A stretch of DNA of 64,000 nucleotides from Oscillibacter valericigenes Sjm18-20 (GCA_000283575.1 AP012044.1:3410001-3474000); one strand, 5' to 3'; shown: positions 8,350 through 16,845, counted from the stretch's first letter. Notes: generated by a model from the sequence alone, not told the origin. Numbers and translations are program-made.

Positions 8350-9657
8350 TCATCTTTCGCGTCTCTTTCGGCTACCCGCCGCGCGGCTATGCTGTCTTGC
8401 GGATACACCGTGAGGTCTTGCATATGAAAAGGGATCGGACGCCGGGGCATGCGATCTCCTGGGCTTAGCTGTTGCGGTCGTATGAGGATTACCAAAGCCA
8501 TACCGTTTCTGTGGCGCCTTTTCGGACTTTTGCAGAATCGTCATTGGCCATTCCGACTTTTCCTCAGGGATGGTTTGCCCCATCAGCTTTTCAATATCTT
8601 TTAGATAGGGAATTTCATCATAGTCGCAGAAGCTGATGGCAACGCCTCCCAGACCGGCACGACCAGTTCTGCCGATGCGGTGAATATAGGTTTCCGGTTC
8701 ATTGGGTAATTCATAGTTAAACACGTGGGACAGCTCAGGAATATCAATTCCCCTCGCCGCAATATCCGTTGCAACAAGGATTTTAATATCTCCGCTTTTA
8801 AAGCGCTTCAGCGCGGTCTGCCTGGCGTTCTGGCTCTTATTTCCGTGAATAGCCATCGCTACCATACCAGTCTCGGCCAGTTCCTTGACTACCTTGTCGG
8901 CGGCGTGCTTTGTGCGTGTGAAAACCAGCGCGCTTCCAACCTCACGGCCACGAAGCAGCTTTGCCAGCAAGCGGCGCTTATTGCCCTTGTCAATCAAGTA
9001 CACATGCTGGTGAATGGAAGAAGCCGTGCTGGTCACGGGATCGACTTTTACCGTAACCGGATCGTGAAGAATGGTGTTTGCAAGGACCTCGATCTCCTTT
9101 GGCATTGTTGCGCTGAAAAGAAGCGTCTGCCGTTTCTTTGGCAGTGCGTTCAGGACTTTTTTTACATCTCGGATAAAGCCCATATCCAGCATCCGGTCGG
9201 CTTCATCCAAGACAAAAACTTCAATCTGAGAGATATCAACATAGCCCTGATTAATCAGGTCGCAGAGCCGCCCCGGCGTCGCAATCAGGATATCAACCCC
9301 GCGCCGCAGTCTTTCAACTTGCGGCACCTGGCTGACACCGCCAAAGATCACGGTGCAGCGAAGGGGCAGATGGGTTCCATAGTGCTCAAAGTTTTCCTGA
9401 ATTTGAATAGCCAGTTCCCTTGTAGGCGTCAGTATTAACGCTTTGATTCCTTTTCTCCGTTCCGATGCAAGGTTCTGGAGAATTGGAAGGGCAAAGGCAG
9501 CGGTCTTGCCTGTGCCGGTCTGTGCGCAGCCGATCAGGTCTCTCTTCTGCAATAGAATAGGAATTGCTTTTTGCTGAATGGGAGTCGGTGTAGTGTATCC
9601 CTGACGGTCAACCGCCTTTAAGATAGGTGCTGTGAGGTTCAGTTCTTTAAATGTCAT
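8350..9657 (-). CDS. DEAD-box ATP-dependent RNA helicase (RhlE-like)
   Basis: The 435-aa protein unwinds RNA duplexes using ATP. Motifs in order are the Q-motif region ([11 protein letters not shown]), Walker A AQTGTGKT at residues 45-52, [13 protein letters not shown], the DEAD box [16 protein letters not shown], and in the second RecA domain ARGIDIPE and [10 protein letters not shown]. The C-terminal tail of about 60 residues is rich in Arg, Lys and Ser, as in RhlE-type proteins, and likely binds RNA. The gene has a leader of about 150 bases containing a terminator-like hairpin (9737-9793), which suggests conditional expression. It faces tRNA-Ala copy 1. Confidence 0.95.
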   Translation of the reverse strand: MTFKELNLTAPILKAVDRQGYTTPTPIQQKAIPILLQKRDLIGCAQTGTGKTAAFALPILQNLASERRKGIKALILTPTRELAIQIQENFEHYGTHLPLRCTVIFGGVSQVPQVERLRRGVDILIATPGRLCDLINQGYVDISQIEVFVLDEADRMLDMGFIRDVKKVLNALPKKRQTLLFSATMPKEIEVLANTILHDPVTVKVDPVTSTASSIHQHVYLIDKGNKRRLLAKLLRGREVGSALVFTRTKHAADKVVKELAETGMVAMAIHGNKSQNARQTALKRFKSGDIKILVATDIAARGIDIPELSHVFNYELPNEPETYIHRIGRTGRAGLGGVAISFCDYDEIPYLKDIEKLMGQTIPEEKSEWPMTILQKSEKAPQKRYGFGNPHTTATAKPRRSHAPASDPFSYARPHGVSARQHSRAAGSRKRRER

Positions 9658-9736
9658 TTTGTTCTCTTCATTCTAAAATATCAGAATAAACGGCATTCAT
9701 GTCCACGGCATAGATGCTGTCTACTTTGTACGACTC

Positions 9737-9793
9737 AAAAAAAGCAAAACCGTTTCCGTCAATCAAAATCAACGGGAACCGCTTTGCTTTTTT
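9737..9793 (-). terminator. Terminator-like hairpin in the helicase leader (possible attenuator)
   Basis: Read on the minus strand, AAAGCAAAGCGGTTCCCG pairs with CGGAAACGGTTTTGCTTT with a few mismatches and is followed by a run of T. It lies between a plausible -10 (TATACT near 9815) and the helicase start (9657), so transcripts would meet an intrinsic terminator before the gene. Cold-shock helicase genes are known to be controlled through their leaders; that this one works the same way is inference. Confidence 0.6.
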
Positions 9794-9819
9794 GATAACT
9801 ACTAAAATAGTATACCACA

Positions 9820-10055
9820 AATAGCAAAAAAAGAAAAGCTGTTTATTAATCGAGACCTCTAAAACTATAATTTCCCTTTTTCCTATCGCTGGAATCCCTG
9901 ACTTGAGAGGCTTTTGTGGATACTATGGCTTGTCAGAAATCAAGCAAGAGAAATTGTACTTTCCTCATAGGTTGCGGTTTCGTGCTATGGAATTATCCAA
10001 CGTCAGGAAGTTTGTGGATGTATCACATGCTGCCTTCTGGAGAAGTCAAGAACCA
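9820..10055. other. Intergenic region between helicase promoter and IS3 element
   Basis: No intact gene is present. On the plus strand around 9920-10050 an open stretch reads like protein (for example ELSNVRKFVDVSHAAFW) but has no start signal and is cut by the IS3 end. It may be the remnant of a gene; I do not recognise it. Confidence 0.3.
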
Positions 10056-10085
10056 TGCAGAATGTGAACACCCGAAATCTGCGGC

Positions 10086-10957
10086 TTATGCGGCCAGGCC
10101 TCTGGCGGCCTGGCGATACATGGCCGGCGGCAGGCCGCCGGGGTTGGCAGTGTAGATTCGCCGGCGGTTATAGTAGGTCATGATGTACCGGAACACGATG
10201 CTCTTAACCTGTGCCATGGGCATCTGCTCCGTCCGGATTCGATAGAGTTTTTCTTTCTTCAGCGTAGCAAAAAAGCTCTCCATCCTGGCGTTGTCGTAGC
10301 AGTGTCCCGTACCGCTCATGCTTTGAACCGCGCCGTATTGCGCCAGCACCTTTTGAAATGAGGAGCTGGTAAATTGGTTTCCGCGGTCGCTGTGCAGGGT
10401 CATTCCATAGGCTCCCTGCGCCTGGCAGGCAGACCGAAACGCCCGGATACACAGCTCCTTCTTCATGTTGTCATCCATGGCAAGACCGACGATCTCTCCG
10501 TTATAACAGTCCAGAACTGCCGCTATGTACAGCTTGCCGTCCTGACACTGGATCTGCGTGATATCTGTCAGCCACTTCCGGTTAGGGGCGTCTGCGGTAA
10601 AATCCCGGTGAATCAGGTTCTCCGCCTTCTGCGCAGCCAAGTCTGCTTTTGTCAGACTGCTGGAGCGACGAGAAGAACGATGGAGCAAACCTCCACGTTT
10701 CATGGCCCGCCGTACGCTGCTGCGGCTTACCGCAATACCGCGCTGTGTAAGCGCCAGAAGGATTCGGCCAACGCCAAATTGTCATTGTCCGGATTTTCAT
10801 TATAAATCTCTCGTATTTTGACCAGAAGCAGCTGCCATGGTTTTGGCTTGCCAGCCGACTGCAAAGAGCGGTAGTACCCGGACTCACTGACTTTCACAAC
10901 CCGACACATAGCATGAACGCAGAACCGCTCACGGCGCAGCGTGATGTACTCATACAA
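10086..10957 (-). pseudogene. IS3-family transposase OrfB, frameshifted
   Basis: The downstream part carries the rve/DDE integrase core (NRKWLTDITQIQ, LHSDRGNQFTS, YDNARMESFFATLKKE) and the upstream part the HTH_21-type segment before it. The two are in different frames: near 10778 the reading changes from NPDNDN into a false frame, where the family has NYGVGRILLALTQRG. Deletion of a single base explains this. The programmed frameshift of IS3 elements lies between orfA and orfB, not here, so this is damage. Confidence 0.85.
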
Positions 10958-10968
10958 CCGCTCCGGCT

Positions 10969-11256
10969 TTACCGTTTCCGGTCTTTGGCGAAAAAACCCA
11001 GCGCATCCTTGAGAATCTCATTGGCTTTCCGCAGCTCGGCGATTTCCTTTATCAGCCGGCGTTCGTTCTCGGAAAGCGGCGCGTCGCGGCGAATGCCGCT
11101 GCCGACGAAGGCGTGGTCTCCAAATGCCTTTCGCTTTTGCCGCCGCTCCGCCAGAGAGTAGTACGAAATGCCCAGTTGTGCCGCCGCCTGCTTCACGCCG
11201 ATTTCATCGGACAGCTTGACCGCTTCTTCTTTGAATTCCTTGTCATATTTGCGCAT
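10969..11256 (-). CDS. IS3-family transposase OrfA
   Basis: OrfA supplies the N-terminal DNA-binding part of the transposase. The protein begins MRKYDKEFKEEAVKL, with the helix-turn-helix typical of HTH_Tnp_1 (GVKQAAAQLGISYYSL) and a leucine-zipper-like helix (ENERRLIKEIAELRKANEIL) that mediates multimerisation. It is intact, about 95 aa, but the orfB partner is frameshifted, so it cannot make a full transposase in this copy. Confidence 0.88.
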   Translation of the reverse strand: MRKYDKEFKEEAVKLSDEIGVKQAAAQLGISYYSLAERRQKRKAFGDHAFVGSGIRRDAPLSENERRLIKEIAELRKANEILKDALGFFAKDRKR

Positions 11257-11450
11257 TGCAAACACCACCTTGTTCTTCCTTTGATTCTATCACTTTTGGG
11301 GTGTTTGCCCTCTGCACTTCTATGATATCCCTCCATTCCTTATGCCTGACCTCGGATGATTCACTATTCATAACACGCAGTTCAAATAACAGTTCTGATA
11401 GACCTGAGGCTCCATTTGGGTTTTCTATTAAAATTTGTAAGAATCAGCTG

Positions 11451-11479
11451 TTGACAAACGGAACTTAATATGTTAAAAT
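11451..11479 (+). promoter_or_regulatory. Promoter of the cold-shock gene
   Basis: TTGACA (11451-11456), a 17-bp spacer and TAAAAT (11474-11479) form a near-consensus sigma-A promoter. Transcription would start near 11486, giving a leader of about 105 bases before the cold-shock gene. Confidence 0.8.
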
Positions 11480-11504
11480 GAAAAAACTCAATATAATTCT
11501 TTGT

Positions 11505-11563
11505 ACTCACATATTTTGTAAGACATTGTTTTGATGTTCTGCAAAATGTGTGAGTTTTGTTTT
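11505..11563 (+). terminator. Terminator-like hairpin in the cold-shock leader
   Basis: ACTCACATATTTTG (11505-11518) pairs with CAAAATGTGTGAGT (11542-11555) with one G-U pair, and an inner stem ACAT/ATGT is possible. A T-rich run (TTTTGTTTT) follows, so this resembles an intrinsic terminator between promoter and gene. It could be an attenuator or a temperature-responsive structure; cold-shock leaders are known RNA switches, but this one is untested. Confidence 0.6.
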
Positions 11564-11590
11564 ATATGAGCGAATTTAAGGAGGTACCGA

Positions 11591-11803
11591 ATGAATAGTG
11601 GTACAGTAAAGTGGTTTAATTCTGAGAAAGGCTTTGGATTCATTTCAAATGACAATGGCGAAGAGGACGTATTCGTTCATTTTTCAGCGATTGCATCAGA
11701 CGGCTACAAATCTCTTGAAGATGGACAAAAGGTAACTTTTGACATTGAAAAAGACCCGAAGGATGGCCGTAAATTCAGAGCAGTTAACGTTCATATCGCA
11801 TAA
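11591..11803 (+). CDS. Cold-shock protein (CspA family)
   Basis: The 70-aa single-domain protein has the cold-shock fold signatures [16 protein letters not shown] (RNP1) and DVFVHFSAI (RNP2). Such proteins bind single-stranded RNA and DNA and act as RNA chaperones or antiterminators. The start is supported by AAGGAGG about 7 bases upstream. It has its own promoter and a structured leader, and sits in the same tRNA-bounded segment as two RNA helicases. Confidence 0.97.
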   Translation: MNSGTVKWFNSEKGFGFISNDNGEEDVFVHFSAIASDGYKSLEDGQKVTFDIEKDPKDGRKFRAVNVHIA

Positions 11804-11819
11804 CAGAATAGCCAAGCTC

Positions 11820-11873
11820 GATGACGCGGAACAGGATTCTGTTTCGCGTCACCGTCCTAATTATAGGATTTTC
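11820..11873 (+). terminator. Hairpins after the cold-shock gene
   Basis: TGACGCGGAACAG pairs with CTGTTTCGCGTCA (one G-U pair), followed by a second small hairpin TCCTA-ATTA-TAGGA and TTTT. This probably ends or trims the cold-shock transcript before the CarD-like gene. Confidence 0.6.
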
Positions 11874-11913
11874 GCTCATGAATGTCATCGTCAAACTTAG
11901 GAGGTAACGCGAA

Positions 11914-12432
11914 GTGTATCAAGTTGGAGATCTCGTCTTCTATGGAAGCACCGGTGTATGTAAGGTAACAGGAATTACTACACGAACAGTTGAGTTCCGC
12001 CGTCATCTGAAGTTCTATGTTTTTAAGCCGCTATATCAGCAAAACTATATAATTTTGGTGCCGGTTGATATTACAAAAGTGTTTATGCGCCCAATTATTT
12101 CAAGTAGCGAAGCAAATAGGCTCCTTGACTTAATTCCAACAATTGGAACAAAAGCCTATTATAACTGCAAATTAGGTCAACTCACCGACCACTATGAGGC
12201 ATTTCTAAAAACGCATGAGTGTCTGGATCTAATAAAGCTGACAATATCCATTTATGATAAAAAGCGAATTGCTGATCATAAGCAGCAAAAATTTGGTTCA
12301 GTAGATGAGAAATATATGAGGCGCGGAGAAGACCTCCTATTTGGAGAGTTGGCTGCTGCGCTTGACATCTCTAAAAAGGAAGCGGCTGAGCATGTCGCCG
12401 CACGAATAAAATTGGATCGGAAGGTAAGTTGA
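11914..12432 (+). CDS. CarD/CdnL-like RNA polymerase-binding protein
   Basis: The 172-aa protein starts with a GTG preceded by GGAGG. Its N-terminal part (YQVGDLVFYGSTGVCKVTGI, then LKFYVFKPLYQQNYIILVPV) matches the RNA-polymerase-interaction domain shared by CarD, CdnL and TRCF. The C-terminal half is helical and contains LIPTIGTKAYYN and a final ALDISKKEAAEHVAARI. CarD-type proteins stabilise open promoter complexes, often at stable-RNA promoters. The next gene follows after one base, so the two form an operon. Confidence 0.82.
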   Translation: MYQVGDLVFYGSTGVCKVTGITTRTVEFRRHLKFYVFKPLYQQNYIILVPVDITKVFMRPIISSSEANRLLDLIPTIGTKAYYNCKLGQLTDHYEAFLKTHECLDLIKLTISIYDKKRIADHKQQKFGSVDEKYMRRGEDLLFGELAAALDISKKEAAEHVAARIKLDRKVS

Positions 12433-12433
12433 A

Positions 12434-12778
12434 ATGAATGTCATGCATGAACAGGTAAATCATCTGAAATTTGGAACGGGAACGATTACTGCGCAGGATT
12501 CATCAACCGTGACGGTCAAGTTTTCAAAGAAATATGGCTCAAAGAAATTTCTTTACCCCTCGGCGTTTAAATTATTTCTCGATTTGTGCGACCCGTCTAT
12601 AAAAGAACGGATGAGCAATGAACTGCAGTTGATTCAAACTCTTGCGGAGACAGAGCGAAATAAGCGCCTTGCAGAAGAGGAGAAGCAGCACACTTTGCTT
12701 GAACAGAAAGCCGCATCCAAGAAAAAGGCCCCTGTAAAACCTGCTAAGAAAAGTCAAGGACAAATCTTGGCAGGCTGA
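12434..12778 (+). CDS. Small basic protein with a KOW/SH3-like N-terminus, paired with CarD
   Basis: I do not recognise a named family for this 114-aa protein. Residues 5-50 (VNHLKFGTGTITAQDSSTVTVKF) look like a small beta-barrel of the kind that opens transcription-repair and CarD-like proteins, followed by GSKKFLYPSAFKLFL. The C-terminal half is a charged helix ending in a lysine-rich tail. GGAAGG lies upstream of the start, and only one base separates it from the CarD-like gene. A shared role in transcription is plausible but inferred from position. Confidence 0.65.
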   Translation: MNVMHEQVNHLKFGTGTITAQDSSTVTVKFSKKYGSKKFLYPSAFKLFLDLCDPSIKERMSNELQLIQTLAETERNKRLAEEEKQHTLLEQKAASKKKAPVKPAKKSQGQILAG

Positions 12779-12854
12779 ATAAAAATATGATTGTAATTTA
12801 GGCATAGCAAAGCAGACCATCGGCGAGCCGCTGGCCTAAGAAATAATGGTTTTT

Positions 12855-14060
12855 TTAGCTTGCGTATACCTCGCTTACACGGGCGTAATAGATGCGCAGA
12901 AACTTGTTGAGGGCAGCAATCTTTGCAACCTTCTTCGGCTTGCCTTCAGCCTCCTTTTTCAGCATATAAAGATATACTGCATTGTCTTGAGCCGGCTTTA
13001 CTGTCTTAAGGCATTTCATTACCTCGTACCCGGTTTTCCGAAGCAGTGAAGACCCACGTTTGGAAATTTTACGTCGTGTACCCGTAAAGCTTCCTGATTG
13101 AAACGGCGGCGAGTCAATTCCAGCGAATGCAATCAGTGCGCTGCCGCTATGAAAACAGCGCACATCGCCAATCTCAGCAATGAGCCTTGGCGCTAAGACG
13201 TCGCCCACACCGTTCATGGCACGAACAATATCGTATTCAGGCAAAGTGATTGCAAGCGCCTGCATTTGTGTTAAAATGGTTTCCAGAGTCTTGTTCACTT
13301 CTTTCAGGACTCTCACGGCTTCCAGCGTTAACATTTTGGTCGATGCGGCACTGGAGGGCAAAGTGGGGATACCATTGCAAGCCAGGGCGTAAATTGCTTT
13401 CGCCTTGGGTTCACTTGCGTGGTATCCTTTCTTTTTTGCCCAAGCACAATAACTATGGATGAACTGAACCTCGCTTTTTTTAGTAATGTTGTCAAAATGC
13501 CAGTATTCTGCTACGAAGTCACTAAGTTTGTCCTTTGTTGGTTCCTCTGAGCGCTTGCCGCTGAGCAATGTTTTTATCCCAGGCATGGTCCTGTCCAACA
13601 GATCGGTCAAGGCCAGTTTACACTCAATACGGATTGTAATGTAGTGTGCATATTGCCGCCCCAGGAGCCTAAGCTGCGCATATAACTCATCTGGCAACGT
13701 GTAGTCCGCGAGCTTAAACCAGTGATCAATTCCATAGTTCGCGATACGGACAGAATCCAATTTATCCGTTTTGCCTTTGCGTATTGCTGTTGAAGCATAC
13801 TTTTTCATTGCCAATGGATTGATTACACTCACAAACATGCCTGCATCTTTGAAACTGGAAAGCAGCGGCAAATGGTATGCTCCAGTAGCCTCCATTACAA
13901 TTCTGACTTCTCCTTCTATGGATTGAATATGGGATACCAATGCACGAAGCTCCGGTTCGGTGTGCTGTATTTCATATGGGGAAGCAACCACTTCTCCGTA
14001 TGGCCTGAGAATACAGACGGTGCTCTTGCCTTTTGATACATCAATGCCTACGCTTGTCAT
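12855..14060 (-). CDS. IS110-family transposase/recombinase
   Basis: The protein (about 401 aa) begins MTSVGIDVSKGKSTVCI, the RuvC-like DEDD domain of IS110 transposases, with Glu in VMEATGAYHLPL and the DKLDSVRIANY block. The C-terminal transposase_20 domain contains MNGVGDVLAPRLIAEIGD, AFAGIDSPPFQSG and the serine-bearing ISKRGSSLLRK. I start it at 14060 because AGGAGGGTTCAAC precedes that ATG; a frame extends a further 16 codons upstream without a ribosome site. It looks intact. IS110 enzymes are guided by a bridge RNA encoded in the non-coding end of the element. Confidence 0.93.
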   Translation of the reverse strand: MTSVGIDVSKGKSTVCILRPYGEVVASPYEIQHTEPELRALVSHIQSIEGEVRIVMEATGAYHLPLLSSFKDAGMFVSVINPLAMKKYASTAIRKGKTDKLDSVRIANYGIDHWFKLADYTLPDELYAQLRLLGRQYAHYITIRIECKLALTDLLDRTMPGIKTLLSGKRSEEPTKDKLSDFVAEYWHFDNITKKSEVQFIHSYCAWAKKKGYHASEPKAKAIYALACNGIPTLPSSAASTKMLTLEAVRVLKEVNKTLETILTQMQALAITLPEYDIVRAMNGVGDVLAPRLIAEIGDVRCFHSGSALIAFAGIDSPPFQSGSFTGTRRKISKRGSSLLRKTGYEVMKCLKTVKPAQDNAVYLYMLKKEAEGKPKKVAKIAALNKFLRIYYARVSEVYAS

Positions 14061-14409
14061 GTTGAACCCTCCTGAATGATTGTTTTGTAATTGTAATCCC
14101 ATCTGCACTTATTGCGATTCAGTTTGGTTCGTTACACGAAAGCCCGTATGGGTTTCAACCTGCCTAATCGAATGTTTACAACAAGGGATGGCTGACAGTT
14201 TTGTTGCCGGAGGCTTCGCTCCATAAAGCGCCACGCCAGACCAATTACTTCCCTTATTGTAAAAGAATAAGCGCAAATGTGAAACGCCCGTCGGCGTCCT
14301 ACACTTACGCTTTTTATAGTACCAAAAGAGCCTACTTAAAAAGTCTTCAACCGAAAAGGTAGAGACGGTCGCTGAGCAGGATATTTAATTCATTGAAACG
14401 AGGATATTC
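14061..14409. other. Non-coding region upstream of the IS110 transposase; possible bridge-RNA end
   Basis: About 350 bases without a gene lie between the IS110 start codon and the helicase start. In IS110-group elements the stretch upstream of the transposase encodes the bridge RNA. The region contains several short inverted repeats (for example around GGCTTCGCTCCATAAAGCG), but I cannot fold it or fix the element ends here. The right-most 80 bases probably hold the helicase leader. Confidence 0.4.
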
Positions 14410-16086
14410 ATGACAAATCAAACCTTTTCCCAACTCGCTCTTTCCCCGGAACTGCTGGAAGCGGTGACAGAGATGGGCTTTACAGAAGCCACAGACATTC
14501 AGGCTGAGTCCATCCCGCTGATCCGCACCGGCGCGGATGTCTTGGCCCGCTCCCAAACCGGCACCGGAAAAACGGTGGCTTTCGGTATTCCCGCTGTGGA
14601 GCGCATCTTGGCTGATGCCTGGAACGTGCAGGTCCTGGTGCTTTCCCCCACCCGGGAACTGGCGCACCAGTGTGGAGAGGAAATCCGCAAGCTAGCCCAT
14701 CACCTCCCCTATGTAAAAGTGGCTGATATTTTTGGCGGCGCAGATTATCGGGGACAATTCCGGGAATTGCAGTCTGCCAACCTAGTCATCGGCACCCCCG
14801 GCCGTATTATGGATCATATGCGCCGGGGCACCCTGGACCTGAGTCATCTGAAACTGGTAATTCTGGATGAGGCTGACGAGATGCTGAACATGGGCTTCCG
14901 GGAGGATATCGAGGTCATTTTGCAGGATGTGCCGGCAGATCGGCAGATCGTTCTGTTCTCCGCCACCATCCCGGAGGAGATTTTGACCATTGCCCAGCAG
15001 TTCCAGCGCAGTCCGATTCGCATTGAGATCAACCGGGAACAGATTACGCTGGAAAACATCAGGCAAGTCTATGTGGAGGTACCGCCCAGGCAGAAGCCCG
15101 AGGCTCTGACACTGCTGCTCCATTATTATCAACCCCGCCGCGCTCTCATCTTCTCCAATACTAAAACCATGGTGGACGAGCTGACCGAGCGGCTCAGCGC
15201 AGCCGGATTCTCGGTGGAAGGTCTGCACGGAGATATGAAGCAGTTGCAGCGCACCACGGTCATGAATGGTTTCCGAAAAGGCCGCGTTTCCATCTTAGTA
15301 GCCACCGACGTGGCGGCCCGTGGTATCGACGTCAGTGATCTGGACTACGTGATAAATTTCGATATTCCAAAAGAGCCCGATTCCTATGTCCACCGCATCG
15401 GACGCACCGGCCGGGCCGGTCGGGCCGGAACAGCGATTACCCTCTGCTGCGGCCGGGCGCAGGTATTGCAGCTGCAGCGGCTGGCCGCTCGTACCCGTTC
15501 TGGCATTGATGCAATTCCCCTGCCCAGAGTTTCCGACATTGAACAGGCCCACCGCGAAAGGACCCTGAAGGACCTGGAGCGCGCCATGGAGTCGGATCCC
15601 TTGCCTTTCCACACGGAAATGGTGGAGGAACTGATTCGACGCGGACATACGCCGGAGCGCATTGCCGCCACGCTGATGGGCCTTTCCTATCTCCATGATA
15701 CCCTTGCGCTGAAGGACCTGAGTGTCCCCACCGCTTCGGGAAAAAAGGCAAAGGTGCAGGAGCACCGTCCCATGGCTGCCTTTGTCATCAACATTGGATC
15801 GGCCAACAGGGTCATGGATCGGCACATCATCGGTGCTGTCACAGAGCGGGCAGGTATCAGTTCCCGCGACATGGGTAAGGTGCAGATATCTGAATCCTTT
15901 TCCACCGTCCGTGTTCCTGCCGAGGTGCTGGAGGACGTTATGCTGGCTATGCGGGGATGCAAGATTTGCGGCAAGCCCATCCATGTAATGCCTGTTCCGG
16001 AGCAGCAGCACCGGAAGAAAGTTGTCCATTGCGCTGCCGCCAAGCCGCAGAAAAAAGGGAAGGCACACAACACATATGGTGCGTAG
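14410..16086 (+). CDS. DEAD-box RNA helicase with DbpA-type RNA-binding domain
   Basis: The 558-aa protein has the full DEAD-box core: SQTGTGKT at 48-55, PTRELAHQ, TPGRIMDH, LDEADEMLNMGF, SATIP, ARGIDVSD and [13 protein letters not shown]. The C-terminal part (about 465-535: FVINIGSANRVMDRHIIGAV through MRGCKICGKPIHV) is the RRM-like domain of DbpA and CshA/DeaD-type helicases, which directs the enzyme to structured rRNA. A Lys-rich tail follows. The start is preceded by GAGGATATTC. It lies in the same tRNA-bounded segment as the other helicase but is not closely similar to it. Confidence 0.95.
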   Translation: MTNQTFSQLALSPELLEAVTEMGFTEATDIQAESIPLIRTGADVLARSQTGTGKTVAFGIPAVERILADAWNVQVLVLSPTRELAHQCGEEIRKLAHHLPYVKVADIFGGADYRGQFRELQSANLVIGTPGRIMDHMRRGTLDLSHLKLVILDEADEMLNMGFREDIEVILQDVPADRQIVLFSATIPEEILTIAQQFQRSPIRIEINREQITLENIRQVYVEVPPRQKPEALTLLLHYYQPRRALIFSNTKTMVDELTERLSAAGFSVEGLHGDMKQLQRTTVMNGFRKGRVSILVATDVAARGIDVSDLDYVINFDIPKEPDSYVHRIGRTGRAGRAGTAITLCCGRAQVLQLQRLAARTRSGIDAIPLPRVSDIEQAHRERTLKDLERAMESDPLPFHTEMVEELIRRGHTPERIAATLMGLSYLHDTLALKDLSVPTASGKKAKVQEHRPMAAFVINIGSANRVMDRHIIGAVTERAGISSRDMGKVQISESFSTVRVPAEVLEDVMLAMRGCKICGKPIHVMPVPEQQHRKKVVHCAAAKPQKKGKAHNTYGA

Positions 16087-16560
16087 ATATGTGATTTGCA
16101 TTAGACTTATCTTAAAAATAATATAACACAATTCCTACTTAGCGCAGTTTTCATCAGGCCTTGTATTATTGCTATGACGTATATTGTCTGAGCCTCACTT
16201 CTTATTTTCTGCTGACACAAGCCCAAGGGATACCCCTTGGGCTTGTCCTATCTACCCATGTGTCCTACGGAACGATGCGCTCGATCTGTGCGAGGAATTT
16301 ACGGGTCCGTACATGTTACAATTCATCGTTCAGGCCTGACAAACTTATTTACTTTTTCATACTCTTATTTTACCACAGACTGGTTTTCACTGCATTCTTT
16401 TCTGTGCGGTGTTGCCTTAGGAATTTTGGCATTTTTACAAAGAGGTTGTGAACCGAACATTTCTTCAAAAAATGCATACCAGCCGAAGAAAAAAGTGAGT
16501 AGTTCGCATCTTTTTTGAGGTTTTTAGAATGGATAACCATTGATATTACAGGCTTTTACA
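16087..16560. other. Non-coding stretch between helicase and tRNA remnants
   Basis: No convincing gene is present; the short open frames lack ribosome sites and family features. An inverted repeat around CCCAAGGGATACCCCTTGGG (about 16224-16243) may act as a terminator for the helicase, although only a short pyrimidine run follows. Confidence 0.4.
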
Positions 16561-16606
16561 AGGGCCCGCGTATCAGCTGGGAGAGCAAGCTATCCGCAAA
16601 GCGGGC
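16561..16606. repeat. Altered tRNA-Ala remnant within an inverted repeat
   Basis: AGGGCCCGC (16561-16569) and GCGGGCCCT (16601-16609) are perfect 9-bp arms. The loop holds part of the tRNA D-arm (CAGCTGGGAGAGC) and the same AAGCTATCCGCAAA spacer as at 7544. Compared with the copy at 7519 the acceptor part has been replaced. Confidence 0.55.
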
Positions 16607-16690
16607 CCTGACCACCCAACAACTTGCACAAAGCAAAATCCGAAAATTGAACAGATTCCACAACTTGGGGGCGTAGCTCAGCTGGGAGAG
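16572..16690 (+). repeat. Right copy of the direct repeat flanking the 9-kb island
   Basis: This is the near-identical partner of 7529-7647, in the same orientation. It ends in a second tRNA-Ala 5' half (16667-16690) that breaks off after the D-arm, then runs into about 80 bases of other sequence containing GGTTCGCATC (16741-16750), before the complete tRNA gene. Confidence 0.8.
16667..16690 (+). pseudogene. tRNA-Ala 5' half remnant
   Basis: These 24 bases equal the start of tRNA-Ala (acceptor strand and D-arm); the continuation TACGCGGAACGG is not tRNA. About 50 bases later the anticodon-arm piece GGTTCGCATC reappears, as if a tRNA had been opened in its anticodon arm by recombination. Confidence 0.7.
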
Positions 16691-16769
16691 TACGCGGAAC
16701 GGTTTCAGCAACAGTCATGTAACTCACTTGGCAACCACTCGGTTCGCATCACGAAAAATGGAAATATTT

Positions 16770-16845
16770 GGGGGCGTAGCTCAGCTGGGAGAGCGTACGG
16801 TTCGCATCCGTAAGGTCGAGAGTTCGATCCTCTTCGTCTCCACCA
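16770..16845 (+). tRNA. tRNA-Ala (anticodon CGC), copy 2
   Basis: This gene is identical over all 76 bases to 7624-7699, including the G3-U70 pair, the CGC anticodon and the encoded CCA. It is followed directly by a terminator, and 43 bp on by the end of a large serine recombinase gene. Confidence 0.95.

Larger units (their letters stand above)
10056..11316 (-). mobile_element. IS3-family insertion sequence (1.26 kb, transposase broken)
   Basis: The ends are imperfect inverted repeats: TGCAGAATGTGAACACCC at 10056 on the plus strand and TGCAGAGGGCAAACACCCC at 11316 on the minus strand. Inside are orfA and a frameshifted orfB on the minus strand. No clear target duplication is visible. The element is probably not autonomous. 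Confidence 0.8.

Noticed and set aside
10727..10957. Programmed frameshift inside IS3 orfB
   Set aside because: In IS3 elements the programmed site is between orfA and orfB; the missing base within orfB is a mutation.
16161..16518. Two overlapping open frames of about 95 codons
   Set aside because: No ribosome site and no family features; one looks like random AT-rich translation.
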